In this document: positions 34,654-38,960 of the stretch, piece by piece
Numbering within the stretch: position 1 is the stretch's first letter
Layout: every line of letters starts with the position of its first letter
Source: an uncultured Bacteroidota bacterium
Lineage (GTDB): Bacteria; Bacteroidota; Bacteroidia; Chitinophagales; Chitinophagaceae
Length of the DNA stretch: 38,960 nucleotides
NCBI GenBank assembly: GCA_903831935.1
Contig: CAIKZP010000123.1
Coordinates: 1 to 38,960, forward strand
Direction: 5' to 3'
The notes under the pieces: model-generated
What the model was told of the DNA's origin: nothing
What the model saw: only the letters and a program-made list of their open reading frames with translations
The model's database searches: none
Position numbers and translations under genes: made by a program

Positions 34654-34917
34654 TTATTTTTTTGCAGCTTTCTTAGCAGCTTTTTTAGGAGCAGCTTTTT
34701 TTGCAGCCTTTTTAGGAGCAGCAGCTTTTTTAGGAGCAGCGGCTTTTTTAGGAGCGGCTTTCTTAGCAGCAGCTTTTTTAGGAGCAGCAGCTTTTTTAGG
34801 AGCAGCTTTTTTTGCAGCAGCTTTCTTAGGAGCAGCTTTCTTTGGTGCAGCAGCTTTTTTAGGAGCGGCTTTCTTTGCAGCGGCTTTTTTAGGAGCGGCT
34901 TTCTTTGCAGTTGCCAT
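34654..34917 (-). CDS. Histone H1-like Lys/Ala/Pro repeat protein
   Basis: An 87-residue protein made, apart from the initial Met and one Thr, only of Ala, Lys and Pro in repeats of KKAAPKKAA and KKAAAPKKAA. This is the composition of eukaryotic H1 tails and bacterial H1-like (Hc1/KAP) proteins, so binding to DNA or RNA by charge is the likely role; nucleoid or ribosome association are both open. It has no folded domain. It begins 73 bases after the L27 gene on the same strand and has its own strong terminator, so it may be expressed with rplU-rpmA. The internal repeats invite length variation and make a gene-prediction artefact less likely than it seems: the frame is intact from ATG to stop with a terminator at the right place. 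Confidence 0.8.
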   Translation of the reverse strand: MATAKKAAPKKAAAKKAAPKKAAAPKKAAPKKAAAKKAAPKKAAAPKKAAAKKAAPKKAAAPKKAAAPKKAAKKAAPKKAAKKAAKK

Positions 34918-34990
34918 GTTTTAAAATTTAAATGGTTAGTAAATAATTCACTAAAAATAAAAACTTATTTGCAAATGCAAAAACTTTTTT

Positions 34991-35257
34991 TTAAGCTGTA
35001 GCCGAAATAGCCAAAACAGACACGGTTGATTTGTCGTTTTTACCTTTTTTAAATTCAACTACACCATCAGTTAATGCAAACAATGTAAAGTCTGTTCCCA
35101 AACCAACATTTTTACCTGGATGGTATTGCGTTCCTCTTTGACGAACGATGATATTACCAGATGTTGCTGGTTGACCACCGTAGATTTTTACGCCAAGACG
35201 TTTGCTGTGTGAATCACGACCGTTCTTTACACTACCTTCACCTTTTTTGTGTGCCAT
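34991..35257 (-). CDS. rpmA: 50S ribosomal protein L27
   Basis: An 88-residue protein with the invariant N-terminus [21 protein letters not shown], whose tail reaches the peptidyl-transferase centre, and [14 protein letters not shown]. There is no cleavable N-terminal extension of the Firmicutes type. The gene follows rplU by 96 bases, the near-universal rplU-rpmA pair; the gap contains the palindrome GATTTTAAAATC (35307-35318) but no clear promoter or terminator. Confidence 0.97.
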   Translation of the reverse strand: MAHKKGEGSVKNGRDSHSKRLGVKIYGGQPATSGNIIVRQRGTQYHPGKNVGLGTDFTLFALTDGVVEFKKGKNDKSTVSVLAISATA

Positions 35258-35353
35258 AAAATACTTTTTAGAATTTTTTTATTGTGGTTTCTACAACAAG
35301 ACAATCGATTTTAAAATCAAGAATCCCGTTAAGCAGTAGACTGTATTAAAATA

Positions 35354-35659
35354 TTAAGCGATGCTTTCTATCTTAATTCTAGTATAATGCGTTCTGTGCC
35401 CGTGCTTTTTGCGGAAGCCCTTCCTTCTCTTCATTTTGAAGGCGATCACTTTCTCACCTTGCACCAAAGCACTAATGATTTCTGCTTTCACAATAGCTTT
35501 TACATCGCTACCTACAGAGATCGTGCCGCTGTTGTCTACCAACAAAACGTCACTAAATTCTACCTTGTCACCGGTATTACCTTGCAAGTGCGGAACATAC
35601 AAGCTTTGACCTGCTTGTACTTTAAATTGTTGACCTGCGATTTTTACAACTGCTAACAT
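35354..35659 (-). CDS. rplU: 50S ribosomal protein L21
   Basis: A 101-residue ribosomal protein: MLAVVKIAGQQFKVQAG at the start and FKMKRRKGFRKKHGHRTHYT near the end are family hallmarks; the latter is the 23S rRNA-binding basic region. It heads the minus-strand unit rplU-rpmA-KAP-repeat gene and has a recognisable promoter 22 bases upstream. Confidence 0.97.
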   Translation of the reverse strand: MLAVVKIAGQQFKVQAGQSLYVPHLQGNTGDKVEFSDVLLVDNSGTISVGSDVKAIVKAEIISALVQGEKVIAFKMKRRKGFRKKHGHRTHYTRIKIESIA

Positions 35660-35680
35660 AGCTTTCCAAAATTAGGACGG

Positions 35681-35709
35681 CGAAGGTAGTGATTTGACTC
35701 GAATTCAAA
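35681..35709 (-). promoter_or_regulatory. Promoter of rplU-rpmA
   Basis: On the minus strand TTTG (35709-35706), 17 bases, then TACCTTCG (35688-35681; one mismatch to TAnnTTTG). A second -7-like match, TAATTTTG (35674-35667), lies closer to the ATG but has no -33 box. Confidence 0.55.
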
Positions 35710-35815
35710 CAAACATTTTGTAAATAAATTTGAGCTTTTTTGGCATAAAGGCTAAAAATATGGCTAATTGCTATAAAATTTGTTGATTTTAAATGTAAGA
35801 AGCCCCGAGTACACC

Positions 35816-35823
35816 TATTTTTG
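35816..35823 (+). promoter_or_regulatory. Bacteroidota -7 element before the GH3 gene
   Basis: TATTTTTG, exact to TAnnTTTG, 31 bases before ATG 35855. No -33 TTTG at normal distance. Confidence 0.5.
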
Positions 35824-35854
35824 CGGAATAAATCGCCCAGCTTAAGCCTCGCCC

Positions 35855-37351
35855 ATGAATTTGAAATCATTATTAGCACGGCCTTTTGCCAATTATATAC
35901 ACAACAAAACCCAAAAAAGCATCTTAACGGCGGTGGAAGACCAGGATGCTATTTTGAAATATCTTCTAAAAAATGGCAAACAGACCGATTTTGGCAAAGA
36001 CCACCAATTAGCCAATGTATCGAGTCATGAGACATTTATTCAAGCCGTACCCATTCGTGACTACGAACAAATGAAGCCTTATATAGAAAAGGTAAAAGAA
36101 GGTAAGCACAATGTACTATGGAAGGGAAAACCCATTTATCTGGCTAAAACCAGCGGCACCACCAGCGGGGTGAAATACATTCCCATCACCAAAGAATCCA
36201 TCCCCAATCATATTAATACGGCCCGAAATGCCCTATTATGTTATATGTCCGAAACAGGCAATGCTGCATTCGCCAATGGGAAAATGATATTTTTAAGTGG
36301 CTCGCCTGAATTAGAAAGGGTAGCGGATATTCCAACTGGTAGGTTAAGTGGCATAGTAAACCACCATATTCCGAGTTATTTACGCTCGAACCAATTGCCT
36401 AGTTACGAAACCAATTGTATTGAAGACTGGGAAACCAAGTTAGATGCCATCGTTGCAGAAACGCTTAACAAGAATATGACCCTAATTAGCGGTATTCCCC
36501 CTTGGATGCAGATGTATTTTGATCGATTGATTGAAAAAACAGGCAAAAAAATAGGTGATTTGTTTCCAAATTTCAGCCTAATGGTACAAGGAGGGGTGAA
36601 TTTTGAGCCTTATCAGTCTAAATTATTTGAAAGCATTGGCAAAAAAATAGATACCATAGAACTGTTTCCTGCAAGCGAAGGTTTTTTTGCTTTTCAAGAC
36701 ACGCAAAACGAACCAGGTTTATTATTAAACACCAATAGTGGCATTTATTTTGAATTTGTACCGGCTGCTGAAATTTTTAATGAACAGCCAACAAGGTTAA
36801 ATTTAAAAGAAGTAAAACTTGGCGAGAACTATGCGTTAATTATTAATAGTAATGCAGGTTTATGGGGATATAATTTAGGAGATACAGTGAAATTCGTAAG
36901 CCTTGCACCCTATAGAATTATTGTAACCGGCCGGATTAAACATTTTATTTCTGCCTTTGGCGAGCATGTGATTGGCGAAGAAGTAGAAGCTGCTTTATTG
37001 AAAACTACGGCTCAATTAGGAGGGGTAGTTACAGAGTTTACGGTAGCTCCAATGATACAGCAAGGTCAAGGAAAGAGTTACCACGAATGGTTTATTGAGT
37101 TTGAAAAAATGCCAGAGAATATGGTCAATTTTGCCGAACTACTCGATCAACAGCTGCGAGAAAAGAATGTTTATTACGATGATTTGATTCGCGGCAGCAT
37201 CCTACAAAAATTGATTATAAGCCCCATTCAAAAAAATGGATTTATCGATTACATGAAATCAATAGGTAAGTTAGGCGGACAAAATAAAGTGCCTAGGCTG
37301 AGTAATGACAGACTGATTGCAACAGATTTACAAGCATTTTTAGTTAAATAA
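35855..37351 (+). CDS. GH3 family (auxin-responsive promoter-like) adenylating enzyme
   Basis: A 498-residue member of the ANL acyl-adenylating superfamily, GH3 branch. In plants GH3 enzymes adenylate jasmonate, auxin or benzoates and join them to amino acids. Here LAKTSGTTSGVKYIPI holds the ATP-phosphate loop (TSGTTSG, 99-105), ELFPASEGFFAF is the adenine/acyl-binding motif, and YRIIVTGRIKHFISAFGEHV is the hinge motif that switches the C-terminal domain. All look intact, so adenylation is likely; acid and acceptor are unknown for the bacterial branch. It is followed by dxr after 86 bases with no visible terminator. It is cytoplasmic, without signal or membrane helix. Confidence 0.88.
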   Translation: MNLKSLLARPFANYIHNKTQKSILTAVEDQDAILKYLLKNGKQTDFGKDHQLANVSSHETFIQAVPIRDYEQMKPYIEKVKEGKHNVLWKGKPIYLAKTSGTTSGVKYIPITKESIPNHINTARNALLCYMSETGNAAFANGKMIFLSGSPELERVADIPTGRLSGIVNHHIPSYLRSNQLPSYETNCIEDWETKLDAIVAETLNKNMTLISGIPPWMQMYFDRLIEKTGKKIGDLFPNFSLMVQGGVNFEPYQSKLFESIGKKIDTIELFPASEGFFAFQDTQNEPGLLLNTNSGIYFEFVPAAEIFNEQPTRLNLKEVKLGENYALIINSNAGLWGYNLGDTVKFVSLAPYRIIVTGRIKHFISAFGEHVIGEEVEAALLKTTAQLGGVVTEFTVAPMIQQGQGKSYHEWFIEFEKMPENMVNFAELLDQQLREKNVYYDDLIRGSILQKLIISPIQKNGFIDYMKSIGKLGGQNKVPRLSNDRLIATDLQAFLVK

Positions 37352-37437
37352 TGGAACAGAACGGGGATAAATAAACCCAGTTTACCCAGAGATTCGCGTA
37401 TTTTGCGCTAATCTTTGAAGAAGAGAAAAATTGAACA

Positions 37438-38595
37438 ATGACGCAAAAAAGAATAGCCATATTTGGATCAACCGGTTCAATCGGTACCCAGGCACTCGAT
37501 GTAATAGCCGCTCACTCCGATTTATTTAGTGCAGAAATTTTAACGGCACAATCAAACGATGCTTTGTTAATTAAACAGGCGCTACAATTCAATCCGAATA
37601 TTGTAGTTATTGGCGATGAAAAAAAATACCTTATTGTTAAAGAAGCATTGGCTTCAACAAGCATCAAAGTATTTGCAGGCGAAAAAGCATTAGAAGAAGT
37701 AGCCGGACTAGATTGTTATGATATGATGTTGGCGGGCATAGTTGGTTATGCAGGGTTAAGGCCAACGCTACAGGCAGTGAGTATGGGTAAAGCAGTGGCT
37801 TTAGCAAACAAAGAAACATTGGTAGTTGCTGGTGATATTGTTATGCAAAAAGCCAGAGAAAATAGGGCTGCTATTATTCCAGTGGATAGTGAGCACTCAG
37901 CCATTTTTCAGTGTTTGATAGGAGAGGGAAATAATCAGATCGACAAAATTATTTTAACAGCAAGTGGTGGTCCATTCTTAGGCAAAAAACCAAATTTTTT
38001 GGTGAATGTAAAACGCGATCATGCATTACAACATCCTAACTGGACAATGGGTGCAAAAATAACCATCGACTCTGCAACCCTTATGAATAAAGGGCTTGAG
38101 ATGATTGAAGCCAAATGGTTATTCGATTTAACGCCCGAACAAATACAAGTAGTAATACATCCACAAAGCATTATACATAGCATGGTGCAATTTCAAGATG
38201 GAAGCATTAAAGCGCAAATGGGTTTACCCGATATGAAATTGCCAATTCAATATGCACTAGCATTTCCAAAGCGGATAACTAATAATTTTCCGCGATTAGA
38301 TTTTAAAAAACAACACGCACTTTCTTTTGAAGAACCCGATATAAAAACTTTTAGAAATTTGGCATTGGCAACAGAAGCTTTAAACAAAGGTGGAAATATG
38401 CCATGTATTTTAAATGCGGCTAATGAAATTGTAGTCTATGCATTTTTACGCAATAGAATAGGTTTCTTAGATATGACCGAGGTGATTCAACAAGCCATGC
38501 AAAAAATACCTTTTATTGAAAAGCCAACTTTAGAAGAGTATTTTGAAACCGATGGAGAGGCGCGTAACTTTGCGGCTTCTTTAATACACATGTAA
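37438..38595 (+). CDS. dxr: 1-deoxy-D-xylulose 5-phosphate reductoisomerase
   Basis: A 385-residue NADPH enzyme of the MEP isoprenoid pathway forming 2-C-methyl-D-erythritol 4-phosphate. IAIFGSTGSIGTQAL is the nucleotide site; ALANKETLVVAG, PVDSEHSAIFQCL (metal ligands Asp, Glu), ASGGPF, DSATLMNKGLEMIEA (metal Glu) and HPQSIIHSMVQFQDGS are the catalytic segments. The flexible-loop region before residue 215 and the C-terminal helical domain are complete. ATG 37438 starts at the usual place. TAATCTTTG about 25 bases upstream resembles the -7 element with a one-base longer spacer. The rseP-like gene follows after 51 bases. Confidence 0.96.
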   Translation: MTQKRIAIFGSTGSIGTQALDVIAAHSDLFSAEILTAQSNDALLIKQALQFNPNIVVIGDEKKYLIVKEALASTSIKVFAGEKALEEVAGLDCYDMMLAGIVGYAGLRPTLQAVSMGKAVALANKETLVVAGDIVMQKARENRAAIIPVDSEHSAIFQCLIGEGNNQIDKIILTASGGPFLGKKPNFLVNVKRDHALQHPNWTMGAKITIDSATLMNKGLEMIEAKWLFDLTPEQIQVVIHPQSIIHSMVQFQDGSIKAQMGLPDMKLPIQYALAFPKRITNNFPRLDFKKQHALSFEEPDIKTFRNLALATEALNKGGNMPCILNAANEIVVYAFLRNRIGFLDMTEVIQQAMQKIPFIEKPTLEEYFETDGEARNFAASLIHM

Positions 38596-38646
38596 TCAAT
38601 CTATTTTTTAAGTGTTTTACCAAATTAAATTCCTCCGGGATAGCAT

Positions 38647-38960
38647 ATGATGAATTTTCTTGTTATTGATTGGATAAGTACTGGCGTAAAAACTGCACAG
38701 TTTATTATGTCGTTTTCTATTTTGGTTGTTTTGCACGAATTAGGACATTTTATTCCTGCAAGACTATTTAAATGTAGGGTAGAAAAATTCTATTTATTTT
38801 TTGATCCCTACTTTAGTTTGTGGAAAAAGAAAAAAGGCGATACCGAATACGGGCTTGGCTGGATACCTTTTGGCGGCTATGTAAAAATATCAGGAATGAT
38901 AGACGAGAGTATGGACAAAGAGCAAATGAAATTGCCACCAGCTCCATATGAATTTCGTGC
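38647..38960 (+). CDS. rseP: RseP-type site-2 zinc metalloprotease (3' end outside window)
   Basis: The first 104 codons of an intramembrane protease; the frame runs off the window. The first helix contains VVLHELGHF, the HExxH zinc motif, preceded by FIMSFSILVV. FGLGWIPFGGYVKISG-like residues (YGLGWIPFGGYVKISGM) form the conserved GxxxGGYV loop of the M50 family. RseP cleaves anti-sigma factors or remnant signal peptides within the membrane. Two start codons, ATG 38647 and 38650, are adjacent. Its place after dxr is a common arrangement. The PDZ domain, if present, lies beyond the end of the window. Confidence 0.9.
   Translation, partial: MMNFLVIDWISTGVKTAQFIMSFSILVVLHELGHFIPARLFKCRVEKFYLFFDPYFSLWKKKKGDTEYGLGWIPFGGYVKISGMIDESMDKEQMKLPPAPYEFR

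Noticed and set aside
34654..34917. CRISPR-like or tandem-repeat array
   Set aside because: The repeats have no unique spacers and are in frame with an Ala/Lys/Pro protein; coding repeats are the simpler explanation.
34576..35001. Plus-strand frame rich in Ser, Phe, Arg and Cys
   Set aside because: It is the opposite strand of the KAP-repeat gene, whose repeats keep all frames open. The terminator orientation supports the minus-strand gene.

Overview
The window is an ordinary-looking chromosomal stretch of a member of the Bacteroidota, most likely a Chitinophagaceae-type organism. The reasons are the AT-rich composition, gene starts without Shine-Dalgarno sequences, several promoter elements of the Bacteroidota type (TTTG about 17-21 bases before TAnnTTTG), a DAHP synthase-chorismate mutase fusion typical of the phylum, an MqnA-type menaquinone gene, and many family-2 glycosyltransferases. 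I see no insertion sequence, prophage, CRISPR array or rRNA. The family calls rest on motifs I could read; no database search was possible.

Layout. (1) 1-8220, plus strand: an aromatic amino acid/chorismate cluster: aminotransferase (5' end cut off), tyrA, a DEAD-box RNA helicase, DAHP synthase-chorismate mutase, aroB, aroA, aroC and a DUF952 protein, closed by a strong terminator. (2) 8250-10388: purB (minus) and mqnA (plus) diverge from overlapping control signals. MqnA consumes the chorismate made by the preceding cluster. (3) 10365-20280: a glycan locus in mixed orientation: flippase, GT2 and FkbM methyltransferase (minus); two GT2 (plus); GT4, YfhO-like membrane protein and GT2 (minus). 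(4) 20334-21397: a small three-helix membrane protein translationally coupled to a YhhQ-type queuosine precursor transporter. (5) 21433-23615, minus: nucleoside phosphorylase, dapF, Nudix hydrolase. (6) 23741-28242: tRNA-Cys, a membrane protein, ornithine aminotransferase, another GT2, a small membrane protein, tRNA-Gly, tRNA-Leu and a secreted repeat protein. (7) 28369-34555: mazG coupled to a very large NtrY-like histidine kinase, facing a PolX/PHP protein. (8) 34598-35709, minus: rplU-rpmA followed by a histone-H1-like Lys/Ala/Pro repeat gene. (9) 35816-38960, plus: a GH3-family adenylating enzyme, dxr and the start of an RseP-type site-2 protease.

Most of the content is housekeeping. The points most worth a second look are the PolX-like protein whose polymerase active site looks lost while its PHP site is intact, the KAP-repeat protein next to ribosomal genes, the bacterial GH3 protein, the small membrane protein coupled to YhhQ, the RNA helicase inside the aromatic cluster, and the orphan NtrY-like kinase. 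I found no convincing wholly new multi-gene system. Intergenic stretches are all below 300 bases; the longest (25527-25763, 35660-35854) show no gene, the latter carrying promoters for both flanking units.
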